41,760 bases of DNA, taken from the NCBI GenBank assembly GCA_002372135.1, contig DFIN01000016.1, forward strand, positions 1 to 41,760, given 5' to 3'. This DNA is from Bacteroidales bacterium UBA3696 (lineage in GTDB: Bacteria > Bacteroidota > Bacteroidia > Bacteroidales > Paludibacteraceae). Under the pieces are notes generated by a model. It had not been told where the DNA came from and did no database searches. It saw only the letters and a program-made list of their open reading frames with translations. Positions 31,217 to 39,850 of the stretch are shown piece by piece (within the stretch, counting starts at the first letter, position 1; each line of letters starts with the position of its first letter). Made by a program: the position numbers and the translations under genes.

Positions 31217-34093
31217 TCACTTCACTTCATCAATTTGCAGGAGGGAGACATAGACGAGATACCCTTTGGTTTGGTAACCCATCTGTCGGAGAAGAGCCAT
31301 ATAGTTGGCTACTTGGTAGTGGTAGGAGCGTTTTTTTATCTCGCCGAATTTATAGTCAATGACGATGGCTTCCTTGCCGCGAATGACCACACGGTCAGGA
31401 CGATACGTATCACCTGACGGGGTGATAATGTCTTCTTCTAACAGCACCCGCGCATCTGCCTCAAACCATGGATAGTCTTTTACGAGTTGTCGGAATTGGA
31501 GGAAGAGTTGGTGCATCTCCTCTTTCTGTTCTTCTCGTATGACACCTTCTGTAAGCATACTCTGTAAGGCTTTCGGTTCGTCGTCCCATAGCCGGATTCG
31601 GCTCAGTAGGTCGTGCATACGATTGCCTTTGTCGGTGGTTTCGTTCTGGTGGCGGCGAAGTCGCAGACGAGGAAACGCGGGAGAGAAGACGTATTGATTG
31701 GGTAAAGTAGAAACCGCTGTGTCATCGGAGGAAGCAGTCTGCGGCGAGGCATTATGAGTTGGTTGCCCGAAACTTAGCGTTTGATCCACTGATAAATAGG
31801 GGGAGAAAAGAGAATACAATAAGTTCCCGATATTGCGTATGGACAATTCGCCGGATTTGAGTGCTGACGGTTTGCCTGCCAGCAGGTACATCTCTTGTTC
31901 CGCACGCGTAAAGGCGACATACGTAAGGTTGATATTGTCAATATAGAGGTTGAGTATCTCTTGTTCATACTCTTCTTGGAAAATACTTTTTTTGAGGTCA
32001 TCCTTGGTGTGGACGGGTACGAGTGGTAGTGTATCAAAGGGCGGTTGCTTAGGAATACACCAGAGAATATCCTTGTAGGTTAGCGGGCCTTTGCATAGTT
32101 CCCAATTGACGTAGGGTAAGATAACATACTTGAACTCCAAGCCTTTGGATGCATGTATGGTCAGTATTTGGATGGTTTCTTGTGCGTGCACGGCAGGTAT
32201 GGAAAGTTTGTGTGCGTTACGTTGCCAGTATTCGAGGAAGGCCTGCGGGTCTGCCGAACGGGAGCAAGTGAATTGATATACACGGTCTAAAAGCGATATG
32301 AGATAGGCTTGTGATGAGGTGTATTGATGGAGTGAGAAGAGTTGAATGATGGCTTGGACCTGTTCGTAGAGCGGCAGTTGGGCCAATTGGCGGAGAGATT
32401 GGCTTTGTTCGTCAGAAAAGGAAGGTTCATCTCCGTTTAGATGGAGCGACAAGGTGAGTTGTTGCAACCGGTAGGTTAAGATGGATTCCGGTTGGTCTTG
32501 TTCTAAGGTGAGATTCTTTTGCAGCAGAATAAGAATGAGTTGTACGCAAGGATCGTTCTGCAGTAGCAGTCCTTCACCGGATTGAACGGAATAACCGTTT
32601 TGTGTGAGCAGGGCGGCTATGTCGTGAGCCTGACTTTTCTTCCTAATCAGAATTGCCACATCACCCATGTGTCCGCCTCGGCTGCGGATGGATGCGAGAA
32701 TAGGCAGTATGGCTTGCAGACATTGTTCCTTCAATTCGTCGGCTTTCCCTTCGTAGAACTGCATGCGGACGTAGCCGTCGGTCTTTTTTTGTGCCTTTTG
32801 GTGTAGCCGTTCGTCGGCATATATGGTGCGCACCGTCTGCGCAAGCACGGGGTTGGAGGCAAAGTCTTTGTCTAATTGGGTAGCGATATAATCGCGGTAA
32901 CGACTGAAAAAGTCGTTGTTGAATTGTACGACGACAGGGCTACTACGAAAATTGCTGTCCATGCGTGGTTGACGCGTATGGGCGAACTGTTGGGGTATGT
33001 TCTCCAATAGTCGCCAGTTGCTGTTTCGCCAGCGGTAGATGCTCTGTTTGATGTCGCCGACGATCAGGTTTTGTGCGTTGTGGGCTTCTGCTTCGGCTAT
33101 GAGCGGTCGGAAGTTGCGCCACTGCAAGGTGCTGGTATCCTGAAACTCGTCAATAAGATAATGGTGAAGCCATTGCCCCATTTTTTCGTAGATAAACGGT
33201 GTGTCCGCTTCGTCAATAAGGTCGGTGAGTAGGGAGTTGATTTCGGCAATGGGCAGGCGATTGAGGCGGCGGTTGGTAGAGGCTATTTCGTTGGCAACAT
33301 CTTGCAAAACGCCCAACGGGTATAGGCTATCTAAAATAAGACCGGCTGAAATATAGTTTTGCTTGTTGGCTTTATCTTTTTGATATGTTTTGTCGGCTTG
33401 CAGGTAGGTGTCGCAGATGTCTTGGAGTGTTTGTCGGTATTGAGTGATGAGTTGTTTGTCGGCAAAGACGGATTGTACATGATGCAATTGGGTACGCAGT
33501 TTTTCTTGCATCAGTTGGTGGGATAATTGGAGTAGGTCGTCCTTGGTATCCCAGCGGGTATCGTCTTCAATATGTTGCATCGAAAAGTCGATGAGCCACT
33601 GCCCTAATTCATTTTTAGACGATGTGCGGACGCGTTGCATAAGACTATCTACCGCCATTTCAACCACCTCTTCACTATCCAACATCAAATCGTATTGGGC
33701 GTTGAGGTTCAACTCGCGGGCAAAACGGCGAACGACCTGCTGAAAAAAACTATCAATCGTAGTAACAGCGAACGCGTTATAGTCTTGCAGTATGCCGATG
33801 AGCAGTTCCTCGGCCATCTGCTGAATGGTAGAGATGGGGAGGGTGAGTTGCTGCTCAAGGTAGTCTTTGTAGGGGGATTGCTGCGGATGGCGGGCGAGTT
33901 GGAACAGTTCGTTCAGGATACGATGTTTCATTTCGCCGGTAGCCTTTTTGGTGAAGGTAACTGCCAATATATGTTTATGCGGCATATCGCGCCCTTGTTT
34001 ATAGGGCATATCGCGCAGCAGCATAAGGATGTATTCGCGTGCCAACGTGTAGGTCTTGCCTGAGCCGGCTGAGGCTTTGTAGATGTCAATCAT
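31217..34093 (-). CDS. AddA/RecB-like helicase-nuclease (UvrD family)
   Basis: The 958-residue protein carries the SF1 helicase motifs in order: KASAGSGKTYTL (Walker A, residues 6-17), VTFTKKATGEMKHRI, LIDEFQDTSTLQW, GDIKQSIYRWRNSNW, SNFRSS, TIHASKGLEFKYVILPYVNW and YVAFTRAEQEMYLLA. The last 75 residues hold a nuclease of the PD-(D/E)XK type (YRPDRVVI then IVIDYKFG). It should unwind and degrade DNA ends in recombinational repair, as AddAB/RecBCD. No AddB-type partner is visible in the window. It is 6 bp after the four-cysteine lipoprotein gene. Confidence 0.92.
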   Translation of the reverse strand: MIDIYKASAGSGKTYTLAREYILMLLRDMPYKQGRDMPHKHILAVTFTKKATGEMKHRILNELFQLARHPQQSPYKDYLEQQLTLPISTIQQMAEELLIGILQDYNAFAVTTIDSFFQQVVRRFARELNLNAQYDLMLDSEEVVEMAVDSLMQRVRTSSKNELGQWLIDFSMQHIEDDTRWDTKDDLLQLSHQLMQEKLRTQLHHVQSVFADKQLITQYRQTLQDICDTYLQADKTYQKDKANKQNYISAGLILDSLYPLGVLQDVANEIASTNRRLNRLPIAEINSLLTDLIDEADTPFIYEKMGQWLHHYLIDEFQDTSTLQWRNFRPLIAEAEAHNAQNLIVGDIKQSIYRWRNSNWRLLENIPQQFAHTRQPRMDSNFRSSPVVVQFNNDFFSRYRDYIATQLDKDFASNPVLAQTVRTIYADERLHQKAQKKTDGYVRMQFYEGKADELKEQCLQAILPILASIRSRGGHMGDVAILIRKKSQAHDIAALLTQNGYSVQSGEGLLLQNDPCVQLILILLQKNLTLEQDQPESILTYRLQQLTLSLHLNGDEPSFSDEQSQSLRQLAQLPLYEQVQAIIQLFSLHQYTSSQAYLISLLDRVYQFTCSRSADPQAFLEYWQRNAHKLSIPAVHAQETIQILTIHASKGLEFKYVILPYVNWELCKGPLTYKDILWCIPKQPPFDTLPLVPVHTKDDLKKSIFQEEYEQEILNLYIDNINLTYVAFTRAEQEMYLLAGKPSALKSGELSIRNIGNLLYSLFSPYLSVDQTLSFGQPTHNASPQTASSDDTAVSTLPNQYVFSPAFPRLRLRRHQNETTDKGNRMHDLLSRIRLWDDEPKALQSMLTEGVIREEQKEEMHQLFLQFRQLVKDYPWFEADARVLLEEDIITPSGDTYRPDRVVIRGKEAIVIDYKFGEIKKRSYHYQVANYMALLRQMGYQTKGYLVYVSLLQIDEVK

Positions 34094-34099
34094 ATCCGA

Positions 34100-34573
34100 T
34101 TAGTTGCGTATTTGCAGGGTTGTACCGGTAAATCGTGTGCCGAAACGCCGTAGCGGTTGTCGTGCTAATCCTTTCATCGGATTAGCCAGTCCGTAACTGA
34201 GGTCATACTCTTCGCCGCAGGTGGGGCAGACAGCAAAGATGCCGTCGGGAATGACGGGGTGTTGCCTATCCAAGCAATAGGAGCAACACAAGTCGGAGGC
34301 ATAGTAATGCCCGTCCATACCGACCCATACTAATACGCCGGCGTAGCCCAAGAGTTCGTATTCGTATGTTTTTTGGGTAAAGGAAAGGGTCTGAAAACCG
34401 TTGTCGGGAACGAAATGCGGATAAACAGCCGGGATATTAAGATCCAGATAGACGGGATAACTCGGAACGGGATTGGTTTGTTTTTCGCAGGAAGGGAATA
34501 ACATTCCTATAAAAAGAATGCCCCAAACGGCGAGTTGCCTAACCTGTGTGGCGAGGGTGAGTTTAGTACACAT
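34100..34573 (-). CDS. Lipoprotein with a Rieske-like fold and four-cysteine site
   Basis: Start chosen at ATG 34573, which overlaps the FKBP stop by 11 bp; an upstream frame to 34660 only adds a segment read inside the FKBP gene. The 157-residue product has a lipobox Cys at 29 (GMLFPSC). The mature part ends with DLCCSYC (Cys 96, 97, 100), then FAVCPTCGEEYDLSYG (Cys 116, 119), G.A..PLRRF. This is the layout of Rieske domains (C.H ... C..H followed by a beta-strand and a G...P L pattern), but both His ligands are cysteines here, which suits a Zn or rubredoxin-type site. Lipidated, probably periplasmic. Function unknown. Confidence 0.78.
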   Translation of the reverse strand: MCTKLTLATQVRQLAVWGILFIGMLFPSCEKQTNPVPSYPVYLDLNIPAVYPHFVPDNGFQTLSFTQKTYEYELLGYAGVLVWVGMDGHYYASDLCCSYCLDRQHPVIPDGIFAVCPTCGEEYDLSYGLANPMKGLARQPLRRFGTRFTGTTLQIRN

Positions 34574-35060
34574 CGTAGAGTTCGACTTCAAAGATAAGGG
34601 TCGAATAAGGGGGAATATAGTTGCTGCTTGAACCTCTTGTACCTTGTTCGTCGCCGCCATAGCCTAATTCTTGCGGGATATAAAAGATGAAGTGTCCGGA
34701 CTTATTCATTTTCTTCAGTCCTTCCTGCAAACCTGCCACCACACCCGTAACGGCAAACGAGGCATCGTCGTTTTGCTCGAACACATCGCCGGTGATGAGG
34801 CTTCCTTTGTAGCGTATGCGCACACTCTTCAGGTCGTCAGGCGTGGTTCCATAGATACCCTGTCGAATGACTTTATATTGTAAGCCGCTATCGGTGCAGC
34901 GAATACTATCCTGTAAGGCATTTTTTGCCAGCCATGCTGCGTTTTGGGCTTTCCAGTCCAACCAGTTGTTTTTTTTGCAGCCTGTCATGCAGAAAGCAGC
35001 ACACAGTAGGAGGGTGCTTACGGATACTAAAAGAAAGATACGGGGATAGCAGTTCGTCAT
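34563..35060 (-). CDS. FKBP-type peptidyl-prolyl isomerase lipoprotein
   Basis: The 165-residue product has a lipoprotein signal (LLLCAAFCMTGC) and an FKBP domain from about residue 60: VRIRYKGSLITGDVFEQN, VVAGLQEGLKKMNKSG, FYIPQELGYG, IPPYSTLIFEVEL. These are the standard strands and active-site loop of FKBP, although the usual Trp in G.W.EAL is Leu here, which may lower activity. It should isomerise proline bonds in the periplasm and assist folding of secreted proteins. It is 12 bp after the EnvC-like gene. Confidence 0.9.
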   Translation of the reverse strand: MTNCYPRIFLLVSVSTLLLCAAFCMTGCKKNNWLDWKAQNAAWLAKNALQDSIRCTDSGLQYKVIRQGIYGTTPDDLKSVRIRYKGSLITGDVFEQNDDASFAVTGVVAGLQEGLKKMNKSGHFIFYIPQELGYGGDEQGTRGSSSNYIPPYSTLIFEVELYDVY

Positions 35061-35072
35061 AGTGAATAGTAT

Positions 35073-36248
35073 TTATTGGGTGATCCACGAGGATGGATTC
35101 AGTATGGTTCGGTCCTTGTAGATTTGGAAAAAGAGTTCTGTTTTATTGTCTTGTGCGGGGTCGGATGCGATGGTACCGATATGTTGTTTGGCTTTGAGTT
35201 GGTCGCCTTGTTTGACAGCGAGTTTAGCGAGATTGCTATAGACCGTGCGATAATTACCGTGTTGTACGATAACGGCGTATGTGTTTCCTAACATGATACA
35301 ACTGGTTACCTCGCCATCAAAGACCACACGCGCTTGACTTCCCTGCGGCGTTTGCAGGTAGATGCCTTTGTTATTGACTGTTACTTGTTCATAGACAGGG
35401 TGTTGATGAGTACCGAAGTAGCCGCTGATATAGCCCTTTTCTACAGGCCACGGGAGTCGCCCTTTGTTGGCTTCAAACCCGCCGGCTAAGAGTTTTTGCT
35501 CTTTAGTGAGGGTTGTTCTGGTCTGTTTTTGAATGAGTTGGTCAATTTGCCTTTGCAGGTCATCTGCTTTTTTCTGTTGTTTCTTTTGTTGTGCAAGCAG
35601 TTGTTTCTCTTTCTTTTTCAGTTCTTTGAGCATACTTTGCTGTTTGCGTTCGTCGCGAGCCAGGTTGTCTTGTTCCTTTTTTTGCGTTTGCAGTGCGGCA
35701 GATCGTTCTTGGCGGCGTTCGCTAAGCAGTTGGTTTTGTATGTTGATTTCCGTTTGAAGGGACTCTATTTCACTGACTTGTTGTTTGCGGTAGGCGGCAA
35801 ATCGTCCCATGTATTGGATGCGCCGTGCCAACTGCTGAAAGTTGTCGGCAGAGCAGAGAAAGAGTAGAGGGGATGAGTGCATATCGGCGTAATGCGTTTC
35901 GCGAATCAACCGAGCATAGTCTTGTTTGAGTTGCTCCATATTGCGGTTGAGCGAGTCTTGCTGACGACTCAGCAAGCGTATATTGCTATCTAACGCTGTG
36001 ATCTCCTGATTGATGCCGCGAATCAATTTCTTTCGGTTGCGGATGTTCTGATTCAGCAAGTTCAGCTTGTTGACAGTGGCTTTTTCGTTTTTCTTGGTTT
36101 GCGAGAGCATCTGGTTGGTCTGTTCCAGTTGTTTCTCTATCTGCCGACGTTGTTTTTGCAAGTCTTTTACATTGTCAGCATAGACAAGCAGACAACTGCA
36201 CGACAGCAGCAGGATAAGAAGGTGAATATGGCGTGGGTTGAATGTCAT
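35073..36248 (-). CDS. EnvC-like murein hydrolase activator (degenerate M23/LytM)
   Basis: The 391-residue protein has a signal peptide, a long coiled coil (about 27-250; LQKQRRQIEKQLEQTNQM and many K/Q-rich heptads), and a C-terminal LytM domain (about 263-391, GRLPWPVEKGYISGYFG to the end). The catalytic positions are altered: the H.G.D motif reads NKGIY (293-297) and H.H reads E-L-F (371-373). EnvC and NlpD have such inactive LytM domains and activate amidases in cell division. So an activator role is expected rather than endopeptidase activity. It overlaps the DUF4292 gene by 4 bp. Confidence 0.88.
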   Translation of the reverse strand: MTFNPRHIHLLILLLSCSCLLVYADNVKDLQKQRRQIEKQLEQTNQMLSQTKKNEKATVNKLNLLNQNIRNRKKLIRGINQEITALDSNIRLLSRQQDSLNRNMEQLKQDYARLIRETHYADMHSSPLLFLCSADNFQQLARRIQYMGRFAAYRKQQVSEIESLQTEINIQNQLLSERRQERSAALQTQKKEQDNLARDERKQQSMLKELKKKEKQLLAQQKKQQKKADDLQRQIDQLIQKQTRTTLTKEQKLLAGGFEANKGRLPWPVEKGYISGYFGTHQHPVYEQVTVNNKGIYLQTPQGSQARVVFDGEVTSCIMLGNTYAVIVQHGNYRTVYSNLAKLAVKQGDQLKAKQHIGTIASDPAQDNKTELFFQIYKDRTILNPSSWITQ

Positions 36249-36802
36249 TTGAGTAGGCTTTTTAGCAGGGTTTGAATGTCCACTTGTTGATAGGATTGTA
36301 TTTTTTGAGGTCGTAGCGTGAGGGGATGGTCGTAGATAATAGAGGGGTATGTAATAGTGAGGTCAGCTTCGCGTTTTTTTGTGCTGAAATGACGGGTATA
36401 ACTCATTATTCCTTCCGGCAAGATGGTTCCGCTGACGATTTGTTCTAATTCTTCAAAGGAGATAGCGGGTTGAAGGAAGGAGTTGATGGTCTCAAAATGA
36501 GTAATGGCATACCGACGGTGGAGACGGTCGATGACAAGTATTTGGTCTTTGGTAACGTGCATGGCAAACATTTCCATACCCGTAACGGGTTGCACGGAAA
36601 CGATGCAAACGGAGTCAAAAACGGTTTGCAGGTTGCACCCGACTGTTGTTTGCTGGGTAGCGGTAGTCACTTTTACCATGGCTCGTTTCACTTCGGCTGT
36701 TGTGTGTTCGGGGACGGAGGAAACGGGGAGTTGCCTTTTGGTAGCGCAAGAAGCGAACAGACCGATAAGGATGGCTGAATAGATCAAGTATCGAGTTTTC
36801 AT
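36245..36802 (-). CDS. DUF4292-type lipoprotein
   Basis: The 185-residue lipoprotein (LIGLFASC, Cys at 19) matches the DUF4292 type often placed between a TPR gene and an M23/EnvC-like gene in Bacteroidota. Visible elements are a two-layer beta-rich fold (CIVSVQPVTGMEMFAMHVT, QILVIDRLHRRYAITHFE, LTITYPSIIYD). This resembles LolA/LolB-like fold proteins, but I cannot show lipoprotein carriage. It overlaps both neighbours by 4 bp (ATGA), so translation is coupled. Confidence 0.85.
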   Translation of the reverse strand: MKTRYLIYSAILIGLFASCATKRQLPVSSVPEHTTAEVKRAMVKVTTATQQTTVGCNLQTVFDSVCIVSVQPVTGMEMFAMHVTKDQILVIDRLHRRYAITHFETINSFLQPAISFEELEQIVSGTILPEGIMSYTRHFSTKKREADLTITYPSIIYDHPLTLRPQKIQSYQQVDIQTLLKSLLK

Positions 36803-37674
36803 TCCTTCATAATGATTTGGTAGTGGTTGAGGACATCTTCAGGTATGTTTTGTTCGTCGTACATGTGAATGGCTTGTCGGATGTACATTTGTGCGAGTAG
36901 CAGTTCGCCTCGAAGGTATAGAATCCAAGCGTAGGTGTCCAAGTAGGTGGGGTTGCGCGGTTCGGCTTGTAGTGTATAGCGGCTCATCTGTTCCGCGCGG
37001 GAAAGGTCGCCTTTGTGGGTGGCAAGAAAATAAGCGTAGTTGTTGAGGACGACGATATTATCCGGATTGAGGGTCAGCACTTGCTCGTAGGCTGCCTGCA
37101 GTTTTTTTGCCTGAGCGTTGGTTACCTCCAAGACTTGCAAGCGCAGGAGGAGGAATTGTATGTTATTTGGGTCTAACTTAAGGTAGTCTTCTACTGCGTT
37201 TAGTGCTTTTTTGGCATCGTTGGCAGCGGCATAGATTTGGTAGCGACGCATGGCACTATACGCATCGTAGCCGTCCCGTCGGTCCAACTTGTCGCGTATG
37301 CGGATGGCTTTCTTGGTCTGTCCGGTTAGCACGAAGGTATGTTCTAATCGGGCAAGAATACCTTCGTTGAGCGGGTCGTTGGCATAGGATTTTTCGTAGA
37401 AAGGCAGGGCGATTTGCGGCTTATGAAACCCGCTGAAGAAGTCCCCCATATATTGATTGATGATGGCATCTTCGGGATTGAGCAAGTAGCAGAAGTCAAT
37501 TAACTGAAAGGCTGCTTCATAATCGCCTTTCTCGTAGAGTCGCTCTGCCTCATAGAAGTAGTAGATGAATCGCTGCCTTTCTATTTCGCTAAGGGCAGGT
37601 GCCTGCTTCTTGGCAAAGATAGACAAGGGCAATAGAAATAAAAAAAGAATGATATGTACTTTGCGAAAGGTCAT
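36799..37674 (-). CDS. Secreted TPR protein
   Basis: The 291-residue protein has a signal peptide (IILFLFLLPLSIFA) and TPR units along its whole length (EAERLYEKGDYEAAFQLIDF, INQYMGDFFSGFHKPQIAL, VLNNYAYFLATHKGDLSRAEQMSR, YLDTYAWILYLRGELLLAQMYIRQAI). It probably lies in the periplasm as an assembly scaffold. The gene order with DUF4292 and EnvC-like genes is conserved in Bacteroidota as I recall, pointing to a shared envelope role. It is 22 bp after dut. Confidence 0.9.
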   Translation of the reverse strand: MTFRKVHIILFLFLLPLSIFAKKQAPALSEIERQRFIYYFYEAERLYEKGDYEAAFQLIDFCYLLNPEDAIINQYMGDFFSGFHKPQIALPFYEKSYANDPLNEGILARLEHTFVLTGQTKKAIRIRDKLDRRDGYDAYSAMRRYQIYAAANDAKKALNAVEDYLKLDPNNIQFLLLRLQVLEVTNAQAKKLQAAYEQVLTLNPDNIVVLNNYAYFLATHKGDLSRAEQMSRYTLQAEPRNPTYLDTYAWILYLRGELLLAQMYIRQAIHMYDEQNIPEDVLNHYQIIMKE

Positions 37675-37696
37675 TTTGACATATAAAGAAGTTGCA

Positions 37697-38131
37697 TTAT
37701 TTGGTACCGCTATGCCCGAATCCGCCTTGCCCGCGTTCCGTTTCGCCGAGTTGAGTTACTTCCACGCATATAGGTTGTTCCACGCGCGCAATGACCATTT
37801 GTGCGATGCGTTCAGCAGGTTCAACGGTTTGTGCTTCTTGACTGAGGTTGATGAGAATAATTCCTATTTCTCCCCTGTAGTCAGCATCGATGGTGCCGGG
37901 CGAGTTGAGTACGGTCAATCCCCGTTTGAGGCACATCCCGCTTCGTGGGCGTATTTGGGCTTCGTAGCCTTCGGGCAGTTCGATACTCAAACCGGTAGGA
38001 ATGAGTCGACGCTCCAGCGGCTGCAACATGATAGGTTCGGGCAGGAAAGCACGAAGATCCATGCCGGCTGCTTGCTTGCTCTCGTAGGCAGGGAGCGGGT
38101 TATTGGAGCGGTTGATGAGTTTGATTTCCAT
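37697..38131 (-). CDS. dut: dUTP diphosphatase
   Basis: The 144-residue trimeric dUTPase hydrolyses dUTP to dUMP and pyrophosphate, preventing uracil incorporation in DNA. All five motifs are present: AAGMDLRA, PRSGMCLK, GTIDADYRGEI, ERIAQMV, and the C-terminal GQGGFGHSG. The length is normal. It follows lpxA by 24 bp. Confidence 0.97.
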   Translation of the reverse strand: MEIKLINRSNNPLPAYESKQAAGMDLRAFLPEPIMLQPLERRLIPTGLSIELPEGYEAQIRPRSGMCLKRGLTVLNSPGTIDADYRGEIGIILINLSQEAQTVEPAERIAQMVIARVEQPICVEVTQLGETERGQGGFGHSGTK

Positions 38132-38155
38132 AGTGATTGATTTTGATGGTGTTGT

Positions 38156-38929
38156 TTATGCACCTTTTACCACACCTCTTTCGGAGGATTGGATGAATTG
38201 GAGAATCAGGTCTCTTTCTTCGGACTGCGGTATGTCTTGCTGTACTTTCTCGATGGCTTGTGAGATATTGAGGTGCGACATGTAGATATAACGATAGACT
38301 TGTTGGATTCGCTCCACTTGTTCTTTGGTAAAGCCTCTTCGTCCCAAACCGACGGTATTGATGCCGCAGAATTGGATGGGGTCGCGAGCGGCGATGATGT
38401 AAGGCGGTATATCCTTATTGATATGACTTCCGCCCTGAATCATGGCGTGTTGACCGATGTGTGAGAACTGATGAACAAGCGTCCCGCCGCCTAAGATAGC
38501 CCAGTCGTCCACTACCACCTCGCCGGCTAATTGGGTAGCGTTGGACATAATCACATAGTTGCCGACAACGACATCATGAGCCACGTGGCTATATGCCATA
38601 ATCAAGCAATGTTGTCCTACTACCGTTTTGCCCTTGGAGGCTGTGCCGCGATGTACGGTGGAACATTCGCGAAGAACTGTGTGGTCGCCTATAAAGGTAT
38701 AGGTCAGTTCGCCTTTGAATTTGAGGTCTTGCGGGATGGCTCCGACCACAGCGGATGGAAAAACATGGCAATGCTTGCCGATGCGTGTATGGGCACAAAC
38801 TGTGGCATTGGCATCAATGACGGTGCCTTCTCCTATCTCTACGTCTTCGTCAATAAAAACGAAGGGACCAATTTCTACATCATCCGCTATTTTTGTGTTG
38901 GGATGAACAGAGGCTAAGGGGGAAATCAT
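38156..38929 (-). CDS. lpxA: UDP-N-acetylglucosamine acyltransferase LpxA
   Basis: The 257-residue hexapeptide-repeat enzyme performs the first acylation in lipid A synthesis, moving a 3-hydroxyacyl chain from ACP to UDP-GlcNAc. The left-handed beta-helix begins at once (SPLASVHPNTKIADDVEIGP). The catalytic His region reads MAYSHVAHDVVVGN and the helical C-terminal end is present (IQQVYRYIYMSHLNISQAIE). In the family the usual upstream partner here is lpxC-fabZ; in this genome only lpxC precedes it, 27 bp away. Confidence 0.96.
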   Translation of the reverse strand: MISPLASVHPNTKIADDVEIGPFVFIDEDVEIGEGTVIDANATVCAHTRIGKHCHVFPSAVVGAIPQDLKFKGELTYTFIGDHTVLRECSTVHRGTASKGKTVVGQHCLIMAYSHVAHDVVVGNYVIMSNATQLAGEVVVDDWAILGGGTLVHQFSHIGQHAMIQGGSHINKDIPPYIIAARDPIQFCGINTVGLGRRGFTKEQVERIQQVYRYIYMSHLNISQAIEKVQQDIPQSEERDLILQFIQSSERGVVKGA

Positions 38930-38936
38930 GGCTTTT

Positions 38937-38980
38937 AACGATAGTTTAGCAATAGTTTAACGATAGTTTAGCAGTTGTTT
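38937..38980 (-). repeat. Four 11-bp tandem repeats across the lpxC stop codon
   Basis: On the + strand the units are AACGATAGTTT, AGCAATAGTTT, AACGATAGTTT and AGCAGTTGTTT. They cover the last seven codons of lpxC (KQLLNYR), its stop, and most of the gap to lpxA. As 11 is not a multiple of three, units are not in one frame. Units 1 and 3 are identical. Confidence 0.85.
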
Positions 38981-39850
38981 GGCGCAATAGGTATTGAATC
39001 CGTGTCCGGGGCAGGTGGCAGTTATTTTGCCGCGTATGTGTCGTCCGATGAGCGAAAGGTCGCCGATTAAATCTAACAGCTTATGTCTGGCGGGTTCGTT
39101 CTCGTACAAGAGCGGGGTTAAGTATCCCAATCGGGACGCATCCACGGGCGGTTGTCCTAATTTGCGGGCGAGCCGATTCATGGTCCATTGCCACATTCGT
39201 TTGTCGTATATAACGAGAGCATTTTGCAGGTCTCCTCCACGAATCAGTCCAAGATTGAGCAAGGGGCGTATCTCACGAAGGAAGCAGAAGGTACGGGCAG
39301 CGGCTATCTGTGAGTCAAAGTCTTGGATGTCGGTCAATCGGGCTTCTTGTTTCCCTAACACGGGGGAGGGATAATCTACTTGTACATGTACCTCGAATCG
39401 TTCGGACGGTTCGATAATCATTGTGCATTGTTTATTTTGTTCAAAACGAATGGGGCGTGTTACAATCCACTCGTCGGCTTCAGCATTTTGAGTTTGTATT
39501 CCGGCTTGCCGTATGGCCTCAATCCACAGTTTGGCACTTCCATCCAAGATGGGTACTTCAGGGGCATCCACTTCAATGGTGCAATTGGTGATACCGACTG
39601 CGTATAGCGCTGCCATCAAGTGCTCAATGGTGCTGATGCTCCAAGTGGGTTGCTCCAAAACGGTGCCACGTGTCGTTTTGCCAACGTAGCAGGCTAATGC
39701 CATCATTTCAGGTCGTTGCGGCAAATCAACCCGCCGGAAGCGTATTCCGTGATTGACTTCGGCGGGGATTAGGGTTGCAGTAGCGTTTTGTCCTGTATGC
39801 AGTCCCTTTCCTGAAAGCGTGACGGCTGATTGTAGGGTGGCTTGTTTCAT
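38957..39850 (-). CDS. lpxC: UDP-3-O-acyl-GlcNAc deacetylase LpxC, without FabZ
   Basis: The 297-residue zinc enzyme removes the acetyl group in the committed step of lipid A synthesis. Seen: SGKGLHTGQ at the start, STIEHLMAAL (zinc His 77), VPILDGSA, HKLLDLIGDLSLIG (zinc His and Asp) and GHGFN (catalytic His). Length equals a lone LpxC domain. In most Bacteroidota LpxC is fused to FabZ in one chain of about 460 residues; here the chain ends in KQLLNYR inside a tandem repeat, and no fabZ follows. Its ATG overlaps the lpxD stop by 4 bp. Confidence 0.95.
   Translation of the reverse strand: MKQATLQSAVTLSGKGLHTGQNATATLIPAEVNHGIRFRRVDLPQRPEMMALACYVGKTTRGTVLEQPTWSISTIEHLMAALYAVGITNCTIEVDAPEVPILDGSAKLWIEAIRQAGIQTQNAEADEWIVTRPIRFEQNKQCTMIIEPSERFEVHVQVDYPSPVLGKQEARLTDIQDFDSQIAAARTFCFLREIRPLLNLGLIRGGDLQNALVIYDKRMWQWTMNRLARKLGQPPVDASRLGYLTPLLYENEPARHKLLDLIGDLSLIGRHIRGKITATCPGHGFNTYCAKQLLNYR

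Noticed and set aside
35073..36248. Active M23 endopeptidase
   Set aside because: Key zinc ligands are replaced (NKGIY, ELF), so an EnvC-type activator is the better reading.
38957..39850. LpxC as a truncated pseudogene
   Set aside because: All catalytic motifs and the normal length of a lone LpxC domain are present; only the FabZ fusion is absent.
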